Shown here: piece by piece, positions 1 to 7,173 of the stretch
Numbering within the stretch: the first letter of the stretch is position 1
How the letters are laid out: the number at the start of each line of letters is the position of its first letter
DNA from: RECG01 sp964444805
GTDB lineage: Bacteria > Bacillota_I > Bacilli_A > Acholeplasmatales > Acholeplasmataceae
Assembly: GCA_964444805.1 (NCBI GenBank)
Contig: CAYUIK010000053.1
Span: forward strand, 1 to 16,817
Length of the DNA: 16,817 bases
Direction of reading: 5' to 3'
The notes under the pieces: model-generated
What the model was told of the DNA's origin: nothing
The model's database searches: none
Seen by the model: the letters and a program-made list of their open reading frames with translations, nothing else
Program-made: the position numbers and the translations under genes

Positions 1-711
1 GAACAGTATGCCCAGGGGCAACTCACGAAGCGCGTATCCTACACCAATGCACTGATCAACGCCTACCTTCTGGCAGCGGAATCGTCGGATGCCATTGATA
101 TGACGTATCATTATGCGGGATTGTCGGTTTACTATGCGCCATCACGTCTAAGTGAACTGAAGATCGGTGACTCGATCATCGCCATTGATGGAATGAGCCA
201 TGAGACGTATGCGCATGACGATTTTCTTCAGTTGATCGACTTGTCTGACGTGACGTTTACCGTTCAACGCAATGATGAAGAACCATTCACGGTTTCCTAT
301 GCATTTCTAGAAGGGGATCTGCCGTTTCTTTTCTATCCGAATTACACGATCGACGAAGCGGTTCCAAACTATCGTCTTCCCGGTGAAGATTCGGTATACG
401 GTGGACCGAGTGGTGGCCTCATGCAGACCATTTCCATTTACGTAAGTTTACTAAATATAAACATTTTTGAAGATGTTTTAGCCGGAACGGGAACGATTGA
501 ACCCGACGGTTCGATCGGGCGTATCGGGGGTTTGAAACAGAAGATCTATACCGCGATGGATGCGGATGTCGACCTCTTTTTCATTCCCGAAGCACATCGG
601 GCGGAATTCCAATCCTACGGTTTCGAAGATCTACCGTTCGAAACGGTATTTATCGCTCACAGGGATGATATCAAAGAAGTGATGGGAGAACGCTATGAAA
701 CGAGTTCTTGA
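1..711 (+). CDS. ylbL: YlbL-like PDZ / Lon-type S16 serine protease, 5' partial
   Basis: The reading frame is open from base 1 to a TGA at 709-711, so the start lies outside the window and the ATG at 100 is internal. The visible part has a PDZ-like stretch (KIGDSIIAIDG, about bases 157-190), then a Lon-type proteolytic domain. The serine-lysine dyad of family S16 is recognisable: Ser in GGPSGGLM (codon 409-411) and Lys in IGGLKQK (codon 535-537). In the YlbL family a single N-terminal membrane helix normally precedes PDZ and Lon domains and there is no ATPase module; that N-terminal part is not visible here. The likely role is a membrane-anchored protease facing outward, substrate unknown. 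It overlaps the next gene by 17 bases, so it is probably translated in one operon with it, lspA and rluD. Family assignment is firm; the exact orthologue is less so. Confidence 0.85.
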   Translation, partial: EQYAQGQLTKRVSYTNALINAYLLAAESSDAIDMTYHYAGLSVYYAPSRLSELKIGDSIIAIDGMSHETYAHDDFLQLIDLSDVTFTVQRNDEEPFTVSYAFLEGDLPFLFYPNYTIDEAVPNYRLPGEDSVYGGPSGGLMQTISIYVSLLNINIFEDVLAGTGTIEPDGSIGRIGGLKQKIYTAMDADVDLFFIPEAHRAEFQSYGFEDLPFETVFIAHRDDIKEVMGERYETSS

Positions 712-1081
712 TAAAATCCGCGCCCATTTCCAACGATATTTGACACTGAATCGACGAGTCAACGCGATCGTCAGTTTCAAGTCCGTCATCAAGTCGGTCG
801 TGGGCGCGTTTAGCGTGTCCTTTCTCATCCTGTTGATTCCGGTGCTCTTTACGATCAATCTCTTTATCTATAGCGACCTCCACCTCATCCTTTCGCTTCT
901 CCTCGTCTTACTCGCCGTATCCTGGAGTTTGATCTATTATGCCGTCTATTATCGACTGCTGGCTAACTATGAAAAGTCGCTCGAACCTCTAAACACGCGG
1001 ATTATGCAGTGGACCGAAAGCATAGGCATCGCCCTGCTTTTGTCGATCACCGGTATAATCGTTATTGTCACACTCTTTTGA
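695..1081 (+). CDS. Unknown small integral membrane protein
   Basis: A 128-residue protein I do not recognise. It starts inside the end of the protease gene (17-base overlap) with GGGAG at 684-688 six bases before the ATG, which supports a coupled real start. The N-terminus is basic (about residues 1-34, many Arg/Lys). Three hydrophobic segments follow at about 35-57, 61-86 and 111-128, the last ending almost at the stop codon. The segment between helices 2 and 3 is charged. No catalytic motif is visible. It is 14 bases upstream of lspA, so it is very likely co-expressed with the YlbL-like protease and signal peptidase II. By inference it may be an accessory of the envelope, but nothing in the sequence fixes a function. 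Confidence 0.75.
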   Translation: MKRVLDKIRAHFQRYLTLNRRVNAIVSFKSVIKSVVGAFSVSFLILLIPVLFTINLFIYSDLHLILSLLLVLLAVSWSLIYYAVYYRLLANYEKSLEPLNTRIMQWTESIGIALLLSITGIIVIVTLF

Positions 1082-1095
1082 ATAGGAGAAGAACG

Positions 1096-1611
1096 ATGCT
1101 TATTGGCTATCTCATCATTATATTTACGATATTGATCGATCAAGTTACGAAACAAATTTCCGTTATGTTCATCAAAGGTGGCAATCCGGTCACGTTGATT
1201 CCTCGTGTCCTCGAGTTCCATTACTACGAGAACGACGGAATTTCTTTCGGCATGTTGCCAGGCCAACACCTGTTGCTGGCAGCTGTGACCGTAGTCGCTT
1301 TGGGAATCTTCGGGTACTTGTTTTTAGACGTCTCTTTCAAGGATAAGAAGGTCTACAGTATTTCGATCGCGCTTTTTATTGGTGGTACGCTTGGAAATGC
1401 GCTCGATCGTGCTCTTTACGGCTATGTGATCGATCATTTCTATTTCCCCTTTTTATCCCCGATTCTCGGCGTGGTCAATCTGAGTAACTTTTACAACAAT
1501 TTTGCCGATTTGTTTTTAAGTGCGGCGATCGTCTTGTTCATGATCGATCTCGTTTTTTTCGAGCCAAAGCGGACGAAAAGAAAGGAAACCATTCATGAAA
1601 CGGACGATTGA
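1096..1611 (+). CDS. lspA: Lipoprotein signal peptidase (signal peptidase II)
   Basis: A 171-residue membrane aspartic protease that removes the signal peptide from diacylglyceryl-modified prolipoproteins. The chosen start ATG 1096 has AGGAGAAG just upstream (about 1084-1091); an in-frame ATG at 1009 lies inside the preceding gene and lacks such a site. Family motifs are in order: DQVTK (15-19), ENDGISFG (45-52, the usual NxG region), GGTLGNALDR (96-105), VID with Asp113, and NNFAD with Asp138. Asp113 and Asp138 correspond to the catalytic pair. Four hydrophobic segments fit the usual topology. The last 17 bases overlap rluD, an lspA-rluD order common in Bacillota. The C-terminal tail is charged and cytoplasmic-looking. 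Confidence 0.95.
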   Translation: MLIGYLIIIFTILIDQVTKQISVMFIKGGNPVTLIPRVLEFHYYENDGISFGMLPGQHLLLAAVTVVALGIFGYLFLDVSFKDKKVYSISIALFIGGTLGNALDRALYGYVIDHFYFPFLSPILGVVNLSNFYNNFADLFLSAAIVLFMIDLVFFEPKRTKRKETIHETDD

Positions 1612-2497
1612 AGTTTCTATGGATCACGAAAGTGATCGACTCGACCGTTATCTTCATACATGCGTCATGCCGGAGGAAAGCCGAAGTCATATTCAAATGC
1701 TTATTCGTTCAGGCCACGTGACGGTCAATGGAAAACGTGTCAAAACAGGGTATGCGCTTAAAGCAAACGATACGATCGAAATCGAAGCGATCGAACCGGA
1801 AGACCTCGATTTAAAACCGATCGATCTCGCGCTCGAAATCATCTATGAGGATGACGATCTGCTCGTTATCAACAAACCGGAAGGGCTCGTCGTACATCCG
1901 GCCGAGAGTCATCGTGGACCGACGCTCGTTCATGGATTGCTCTATCAATCGAAAAACCTGTCATCGATCAATGGTGTCATAAGACCGGGAATCGTACATC
2001 GGATTGATAAGGACACGAGCGGTCTTTTAGTCGTAGCCAAGCACGATCGAGCGCACGTTTTACTCAGTCAGGACTTGGGCGAACATCGAATCACCCGAAA
2101 ATATATTGCGCTTTGTTACGGGCATTTCAAGGAAACGAGCGGAACGATCGATGCTCCGATCAAAAGGCATCCGAAAAACCGTTTGAAAATGGCGGTTCTC
2201 GAAGGCGGAAAACAGGCCGTAACACATTTTGAAGTCGTGGAAACATACCAGGACTACACGTTGATTCGCTGTGCACTCGAGACCGGCCGAACCCATCAAA
2301 TTCGCGTACATATGGCCTACATCGATCACCCGCTCGTCGGGGATCCCTTATACGGCCCGCGCGATCAAAAAGGTGATACGGGACAGTTTCTGCATGCCTA
2401 TGAGCTTTCCTTCACGCATCCGATTAAAAAAGAGCATATGACGTTTACCGTCGATATGCCCGAATCATTTAAATCATTTCTTGCCCGAATCAGGTAA
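1595..2497 (+). CDS. rluD: Pseudouridine synthase, RluD/RluC family
   Basis: A 300-residue enzyme that converts uridine to pseudouridine, probably in 23S rRNA. The N-terminus is an S4-type RNA-binding domain (about 14-75, RLDRYL to VTVNGKRV). The catalytic domain carries HRIDKDTSGLLVVAK with the catalytic Asp at 138 (HRLD is more common; Ile replaces Leu), and later TGRTHQIRVHM and HPLVGDPLYG, both hallmark segments. AAGGAAA about 1582-1588 lies at proper distance from the ATG, which overlaps the end of lspA. The stop codon lies inside the 3' end of the convergent rnhC gene, and I see no terminator between them. The RluD symbol is by family; target positions cannot be read from sequence, and in Bacillota this paralogue is often called YlyB. 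Confidence 0.9.
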   Translation: MKRTIEVSMDHESDRLDRYLHTCVMPEESRSHIQMLIRSGHVTVNGKRVKTGYALKANDTIEIEAIEPEDLDLKPIDLALEIIYEDDDLLVINKPEGLVVHPAESHRGPTLVHGLLYQSKNLSSINGVIRPGIVHRIDKDTSGLLVVAKHDRAHVLLSQDLGEHRITRKYIALCYGHFKETSGTIDAPIKRHPKNRLKMAVLEGGKQAVTHFEVVETYQDYTLIRCALETGRTHQIRVHMAYIDHPLVGDPLYGPRDQKGDTGQFLHAYELSFTHPIKKEHMTFTVDMPESFKSFLARIR

Positions 2498-3347
2498 GAT
2501 TTTGTTTGGTTATGTTTTTGAAGTTCATCTTGGCGATCAGACTCAGTTTCACCAAGCCGAATCGATCATATACGCTTTTGGCCAGAACGTCGACTTCCTT
2601 GCTAGCCCCTTTGATGATCGTGATGTCGAGTTTACGTTCATATTCTCTGATTTTTACTAAAAACGCGTAACGAGCAATAATCGAAGCAGCCGCGACACTC
2701 AAATGGATCTGTTCGGCACGAACGTGGAAATCGACGTTTCGATGGATGAGCGTTTCATCCTTGACGTAATTGAAATAGAGTTGCGGTGTGCAGAACTGAT
2801 CGATGATTACCGGCACCTCGTGGTCGAGTTTCGAGGTCGTCTTGATGATGGCCTGATTGTGAAGGAGTGCTTTAATCTTGTTAAGATTGTAGCCTTTGGC
2901 AACGAGGGCGTTGTACTTCTTAGGTGGTAGAATGAGCAGCGAATGGATGACGCGCTTAGCGATTTTCGGTGCCAAATGGATGATTTCTTTATCCTTGATG
3001 TTCTTTGAATCGCGAACGTTTAGACTTTCAAGGAAGGCGATATCCTTTGTGTTTACGTGAGCTGCACAAACGACGATCGGTCCGAATACGTCACCGGTTC
3101 CCACCTCATCGGAACCAATAGCCTCGTAATCCTCGCGTTTGAGATGTTTTTTGATTTGAACGAGCTCATGCGTGATCTCTTCGCCTTGCAAGTAGACCTT
3201 GCCGGTTTTATAGCCGAATATGTTGATCTCGTTATGGACAGCATGAAAAAGAAGATAAGGGTTATGGTCCTCAATGAGATGATTCTTATAAACGCGGTTT
3301 AATGTTTCCAATTCACGATCATCGACAGAAATCGTATAGTGTTTCAT
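2490..3347 (-). CDS. rnhC: Ribonuclease HIII
   Basis: A 285-residue enzyme that cuts the RNA strand of RNA-DNA hybrids. The N-terminal part (about 1-70, with YKTGKVYLQG) is the TBP-like substrate-binding domain specific to RNase HIII, which separates it from RNase HII. The catalytic domain starts at IGSDEVGTGDVFGP, with Asp80 and Glu81 of the active site, followed by DSKNIKD and a further acidic residue in VIIDQF (Asp183), then HLSVAAASIIAR. The start codon at 3347 is preceded on the minus strand by AAGGTGA, a good ribosome binding site. It is divergent from mutS2, its usual neighbour in Bacillota, but without the zapA-cvpA-polX genes that often lie between. It ends 8 bases inside rluD. Confidence 0.95.
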   Translation of the reverse strand: MKHYTISVDDRELETLNRVYKNHLIEDHNPYLLFHAVHNEINIFGYKTGKVYLQGEEITHELVQIKKHLKREDYEAIGSDEVGTGDVFGPIVVCAAHVNTKDIAFLESLNVRDSKNIKDKEIIHLAPKIAKRVIHSLLILPPKKYNALVAKGYNLNKIKALLHNQAIIKTTSKLDHEVPVIIDQFCTPQLYFNYVKDETLIHRNVDFHVRAEQIHLSVAAASIIARYAFLVKIREYERKLDITIIKGASKEVDVLAKSVYDRFGLVKLSLIAKMNFKNITKQNLT

Positions 3348-3348
3348 G

Positions 3349-3377
3349 TTGTCACCTTCTTACTCTTATATCATAAC
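3349..3377 (+). promoter_or_regulatory. Candidate promoter for mutS2
   Basis: TTGTCA (3349-3354), a 17-base spacer and CATAAC (3372-3377) give a moderate sigma-A-like match. The predicted transcript would start about 20-25 bases before the mutS2 start. It sits in the 60-base divergent gap with rnhC. Confidence 0.4.
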
Positions 3378-3378
3378 A
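3370..3378 (-). promoter_or_regulatory. Candidate extended -10 promoter for rnhC
   Basis: Read on the minus strand, 3378-3370 is TGTTATGAT, an extended -10 element (TG, one base, TATGAT). No convincing -35 lies upstream. It overlaps the -10 region of the plus-strand mutS2 promoter. Confidence 0.35.
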
Positions 3379-3407
3379 TATTTTTAGCGATAAAGGATGT
3401 GAAACCC

Positions 3408-5726
3408 ATGAGTTTTATGATAAAAACGCTTGAATTCGATCAAATTTTAACGAAGGTCAGTGGCTACGCCAAGACCGAGCGTATCAAAAGAGAAATACTC
3501 GAACTTCTTCCCTCGACAGATCTTTTGAGCATCGAAAGATCTCTTCAAGAATGTGTCGATCTTGCCAGTATGCACATACGTCTTGGCCATATCCCACTAA
3601 TCGATGATTTCGATATCCATCAGTTGCTTCAATATGCCAAAATCGAACGCGATTTCAACATGAAGGAACTGCTTATGATACGGCTATTTTTGAGTATGGA
3701 AAAGGACGTTTTGAGTTACTTCCGGGAAGCCAAACGACTTGAAATACCTCTTCGATCGATCAACCCCTATTTCGAACGGATGCATGACCACAAGTCGATA
3801 CTCGACTATTTGCGCAAGAAGATGGACGAAGATGGATTGATCTATGACGATGCAAGCCCCGAACTCTTGAAAATACGTAAAGAGATGCACCGGTATGAAA
3901 AGAGTTTACAGGACAAACTGCAAAAACTGTTGGGCGATTTGAGCGCATATCTAAATGAGAACGTCATCGTCATGCGAAACGATCGCTTTTGTCTGCCCAT
4001 CAAGGATGCGTATAAAAACAAGATCAAGGGCGTCATCCATGACCTTTCCGCAACCAAACAGACGGTATATATCGAACCGGACCAGACACGAGCGATTACA
4101 GCCAAACTCGAGAGTCTAAAAATTGCTGAAGAAAATGAGATACGAGCGATCATGAAAGCTATGACGCGATTGATTCAGGAAGCGAATCAAAGCATCATCG
4201 AGAATCTCGACCTGTTTTTGGCATGCGACTTCATTTCAGCAAAAACGTGCTATGCGGAAAGCATTTCCGCCAACAAACCACGACTCAATGACAAACAGCG
4301 CATCCACCTGATTAAGGCACGTCATCCGCTCATCGATCCGCACGAAGTCGTGCCGATTGATGTCGAGATCGATGAATACAAGCGGACATTGCTCATTACC
4401 GGTCCGAATACAGGGGGTAAGACGGTCGCTTTGAAAACGGTCGGACTCATGGTGCTCATGGTTCAGTCCGGACTTCTTGTTCCCGCGCATGAGGAAAGCG
4501 AACTGTCCGTTTTCGAACACGTCTTCGCCGATATTGGCGATGAGCAATCGATCGCACAGTCACTTTCAACGTTTTCCTCGCACTTGACGAAAATCGTCTA
4601 CATGCTCGAACACGTAACAGACCGTTCACTCGTTTTACTCGATGAAATCGGTAGCGGCACGGATCCCAATGAGGGGTTCTCTCTCGCGATTGCAATTCTC
4701 GATGCCTTTCGTAAGAAAAACATTCGAATGATGGTGACGACACACTATTCCGAGCTCAAGAGCTATGCCTACGAAGAGGAGTACATGGCGGTGGCCTCGG
4801 TTGCATTCGATAAGAAGACGCTCAAGCCGCTTTACTACCTTCAGATGGGGGCGACGGGCTCTTCACATGCGTTTTTGATCGCGCAGCGACTCGGACTCGA
4901 TGAAGCGGTCGTCGATGAAGCGAAACGGATTCATAGCGGGCGACAGACGGATCTCGCGCGCGTCATGGAAAAACTGAGCGATGAAATGGGTTACGTCGAA
5001 CAGCAGAAAAAGACATACATGGAAGAACTCGAAAAGACCAAGTTGGCCAAAAACGCTTACGAGCAGGAAATGCGCGTTTTGAACAAGGAACGCGATCATG
5101 TGATTCGTGCGGTTCGGAAGAAAGAAGAGGAAAAATGGCAGAAGGTTATTCAGGATGCCGAAAAACTTCTCGATGACCTGCAAAAGAAACAGCACGTAAC
5201 CAAGCCCGAGTTCGCCGATCTCAAGCATCGGATTCGTATGACCGACGAACATTCGGAAGAAACCGTTTCACAGGATAGCCTCGGTATCGGTGATGACGTT
5301 TTCATCATACCCTACCAACAGTACGGTAAGATCATTGAAAGCAAAAACGACCGGTATCGCGTCGTTTTTGGGAAATTTGATTTGACCTTTCAAGCGAGTG
5401 AATTAAAAAAAGAACAGAACAAACCGTCTGAACGTGAACCGAAAAAACGAGTAAGCACCGGCGGTGCAACCCCGGCAAGACGCGCCCCATTCGAACTCGA
5501 TCTTAGAGGATATCGCTACGACGAAGTCAAACCGGCTCTCGATGATGCCATCGATCAAGCACTGCTTTCCGGTACACATTCGTTTCGAGTCATTCATGGT
5601 TTTGGCAGTGGTGCCGTTCGAAACGCGGTCCATGACTATATCAAAAGGTCCGATTTCATCAAAAGTCATCGGTTCGGTGGTGAAGGCGAAGGTTTGAACG
5701 GAGTAACGATTATTACGTTGAAATAG
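3408..5726 (+). CDS. mutS2: MutS2 ATPase with Smr nuclease domain
   Basis: A 772-residue MutS family protein. In Bacillota MutS2 is linked to rescue of collided ribosomes and, in other lineages, to limiting recombination. The start ATG 3408 was chosen because AAAGGATGTG (3392-3401) lies just before it and the family N-terminus (LEFDQIL) follows; upstream in-frame codons overlap rnhC. A clamp and lever region covers about 1-320. Walker A GPNTGGKT is at about 332-339 and Walker B LVLLDEIGSGTDP with Asp412-Glu413. A charged coiled coil spans about 515-610, a KOW-like segment about 625-670, and a complete Smr domain starts with LDLRG near 697 and continues with HGFGSGAVR to the end. Length is normal for the family (about 785 in Bacillus). 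Confidence 0.96.
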   Translation: MSFMIKTLEFDQILTKVSGYAKTERIKREILELLPSTDLLSIERSLQECVDLASMHIRLGHIPLIDDFDIHQLLQYAKIERDFNMKELLMIRLFLSMEKDVLSYFREAKRLEIPLRSINPYFERMHDHKSILDYLRKKMDEDGLIYDDASPELLKIRKEMHRYEKSLQDKLQKLLGDLSAYLNENVIVMRNDRFCLPIKDAYKNKIKGVIHDLSATKQTVYIEPDQTRAITAKLESLKIAEENEIRAIMKAMTRLIQEANQSIIENLDLFLACDFISAKTCYAESISANKPRLNDKQRIHLIKARHPLIDPHEVVPIDVEIDEYKRTLLITGPNTGGKTVALKTVGLMVLMVQSGLLVPAHEESELSVFEHVFADIGDEQSIAQSLSTFSSHLTKIVYMLEHVTDRSLVLLDEIGSGTDPNEGFSLAIAILDAFRKKNIRMMVTTHYSELKSYAYEEEYMAVASVAFDKKTLKPLYYLQMGATGSSHAFLIAQRLGLDEAVVDEAKRIHSGRQTDLARVMEKLSDEMGYVEQQKKTYMEELEKTKLAKNAYEQEMRVLNKERDHVIRAVRKKEEEKWQKVIQDAEKLLDDLQKKQHVTKPEFADLKHRIRMTDEHSEETVSQDSLGIGDDVFIIPYQQYGKIIESKNDRYRVVFGKFDLTFQASELKKEQNKPSEREPKKRVSTGGATPARRAPFELDLRGYRYDEVKPALDDAIDQALLSGTHSFRVIHGFGSGAVRNAVHDYIKRSDFIKSHRFGGEGEGLNGVTIITLK

Positions 5727-5736
5727 TGCTTAACAC

Positions 5737-5765
5737 TTGAATTTCTAACGGTCAGCATTTATAAT
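5737..5765 (+). promoter_or_regulatory. Promoter for trxA
   Basis: TTGAAT (5737-5742), exactly 17 bases, then a perfect TATAAT (5760-5765). It lies just after the mutS2 stop and 39 bases before the trxA start, so trxA can be transcribed independently. No terminator is visible between mutS2 and this promoter. Confidence 0.7.
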
Positions 5766-5804
5766 GGGGGTAGTCTAGAATATGAAAGAAATGAGGGTTT
5801 TTTA

Positions 5805-6113
5805 ATGACTGAATACCAAGGACAACCTTTTGAGGAAGTAGTTGGCAAGCAAGGACTCGTCGTCATTCAATACTATGCGGTGTGGTGTGGTCCCTGCCAG
5901 ATGCTGAAACCCGTGCTCGAAGATCTCAGCAATGACATGAGTGACACGGATTTTTATCGCATCGATATCGATCAGTTCAGACAACAAGCGATCGATGCTG
6001 GCATCCGTAGCGTACCGACCGTTGTTCTCTACCGTGATGGAGAAGAGGTCGCCCGTCAAGCCGGCTATCAACCGAAAGAGCGAATCGCCTCTTGGATGAC
6101 CCAATTCAAGTAA
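5805..6113 (+). CDS. trxA: Thioredoxin
   Basis: A 102-residue thioredoxin, a cytoplasmic disulfide reductant. The redox motif WCGPC occupies residues 27-31 and the cis-proline motif VPT occurs later in IRSVPTVVLY. GAGGG at 5793-5797 stands seven bases before the ATG. One oddity: where Escherichia coli thioredoxin has the buried aspartate (DFWAEWC), this protein reads QYYAVWC, so the position is Gln22, and the Lys usually after CGPC is Gln. This does not abolish the fold but may shift the active-site pKa. It lies downstream of mutS2, as in many Bacillota, with its own promoter and terminator. No thioredoxin reductase is in the window. Confidence 0.93.
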   Translation: MTEYQGQPFEEVVGKQGLVVIQYYAVWCGPCQMLKPVLEDLSNDMSDTDFYRIDIDQFRQQAIDAGIRSVPTVVLYRDGEEVARQAGYQPKERIASWMTQFK

Positions 6114-6128
6114 TCGGTTGTGATAATT

Positions 6129-6150
6129 AAAGCACGCACGTGCTTTTTTT
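6129..6150 (+). terminator. Intrinsic terminator after trxA
   Basis: AAAGCAC (6129-6135), a four-base loop, GTGCTTT (6140-6146), then more T to 6150. A seven-pair stem with a T run 15 bases after the trxA stop. Confidence 0.8.
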
Positions 6151-6162
6151 ATTGTTTTTTCG

Positions 6163-6168
6163 TATAAT
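6163..6168 (+). promoter_or_regulatory. Candidate -10 element for truB
   Basis: A perfect TATAAT lies 16 bases before the truB start, but the position expected for a -35 box falls in the trxA terminator and matches poorly. The truB transcript would have only a few leader bases. Confidence 0.4.
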
Positions 6169-6184
6169 AGTAGGGGTGAAGGAT

Positions 6185-7027
6185 ATGGATGGTTTTCTCT
6201 TGATTGACAAACCGCGTGGTATTACGTCACATGACGTCTGTTATCGCATAAAAAGAAAATTCGGCGTGAAGCGCGTCGGACACACGGGAACGCTCGATCC
6301 TTTTGCGCGTGGTCTTATGATTTTGACCATCGGGAAAGCCACGAAATTGAGCCATCTCTTTTTTGGTTTAGACAAGACCTATGTCGCCCAAATGGTATTA
6401 GGACGACACTACGATACGCTCGATACGACCGGTAATGTCATCGATGAAAAGCCTGTTCGCGTAAAACCGAGCGAGGTCAAAGCCAGTATCGAATCTTTTT
6501 TGGGTACCTATCAACAGTTGCCGCCGATGTATTCGGCCATCAAACACCAGGGAAAACGACTCTATGAACTCGCCCGAGAAGGTCAGGATGTCGAACGGAA
6601 AACACGGGAAGTTTCGATTCGATCGATCGAACTGATCGAACACGCGGATCACAGCTATCGATTCGAAGCACGCGTGTCGAAGGGTACCTATGTTCGGAGC
6701 CTGGCTTTGGATATTGCCGCGCGAATCGACGAGTTCGCCGCTTTGGATCAATTGTGCCGTACGTCGGTTGGGGCCTATCACGTCGATCAAGCAAAAAGAA
6801 TCGAAGATGTTGAACCCGAGGATTTGATCACATTACAGACGTATTTCCAGGATTATCCCCAAATCGTTTTATCGGACTATTTGATTCGTCTCGTTAAAAA
6901 CGGTATCCGTCTCGATCAGCGCCAGACAACGACGACAAAGCCTTTTGTCGTCTGTAATCGACAAGGTGAGATGATCGCCTACTATGAACCGCACGGATCG
7001 GAGTACAAACCGATTTTAATCTTTTGA
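6185..7027 (+). CDS. truB: tRNA pseudouridine(55) synthase
   Basis: A 280-residue enzyme that makes pseudouridine 55 in the T loop of tRNA. The start ATG 6185 begins MDGFLLIDKPRGITSHD, the canonical N-terminus, and GGTGA (6175-6179) is well spaced; a GTG at 6176 in frame is possible but has no better site. The catalytic motif GHTGTLDPFARGLM carries Asp38. MYSAIKHQGKRLYELAR and VSKGTYVRSLALDIA are further TruB hallmarks. The C-terminal extension is short, as in Bacillota forms. It comes before ribF, a common order, but rbfA and other usual upstream genes are absent here. Ends in TGA. Confidence 0.95.
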   Translation: MDGFLLIDKPRGITSHDVCYRIKRKFGVKRVGHTGTLDPFARGLMILTIGKATKLSHLFFGLDKTYVAQMVLGRHYDTLDTTGNVIDEKPVRVKPSEVKASIESFLGTYQQLPPMYSAIKHQGKRLYELAREGQDVERKTREVSIRSIELIEHADHSYRFEARVSKGTYVRSLALDIAARIDEFAALDQLCRTSVGAYHVDQAKRIEDVEPEDLITLQTYFQDYPQIVLSDYLIRLVKNGIRLDQRQTTTTKPFVVCNRQGEMIAYYEPHGSEYKPILIF

Positions 7028-7058
7028 ATCATTTTCAAGAAATCCATGGACGTCTACG

Positions 7059-7086
7059 TGAAACGAAATGACCATAGGACGTTTCA
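7059..7086 (+). promoter_or_regulatory. Small hairpin between truB and ribF
   Basis: TGAAACG (7059-7065) can pair with CGTTTCA (7080-7086) around a 14-base loop, 11 bases before the AAAGGAGG ribosome binding site. It has no T run, so it is not a terminator. It does not resemble the FMN riboswitch. Function unknown and may be chance. Confidence 0.25.
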
Positions 7087-7113
7087 ACACAAAGCAGAAA
7101 GGAGGCATACGTC

Positions 7114-7173
7114 ATGAACAATCATGAATCGAGTATGCAAGATAAAAATGAAGATCATTCGCGCTGCCCATGA
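7114..7173 (+). CDS. Possible 19-codon upstream frame overlapping the ribF start
   Basis: AAAGGAGG (7098-7105), the strongest ribosome binding site in this part of the window, is eight bases before ATG 7114. That frame encodes MNNHESSMQDKNEDHSRCP and stops at TGA 7171-7173, overlapping the likely ribF start at 7148 by 26 bases in another frame. The peptide is hydrophilic and matches nothing I know. It could be a translated leader that couples to or limits ribF translation. Alternatively ribF uses the 7124 codon with a long spacing, or the sequence has an indel here. Whether it is translated is unproven. Confidence 0.35.
   Translation: MNNHESSMQDKNEDHSRCP

Noticed and set aside
3339..3407. 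Upstream start for MutS2 adding 23 residues.
   Set aside because: It overlaps the rnhC start and the candidate promoters, and the added residues do not fit the family. ATG 3408 has a fitting ribosome binding site.
7028..7113. FMN riboswitch upstream of ribF.
   Set aside because: None of the conserved RFN blocks (such as the GGGGCAGGGTGAAATTCC core) are present; only a weak seven-pair hairpin is visible.
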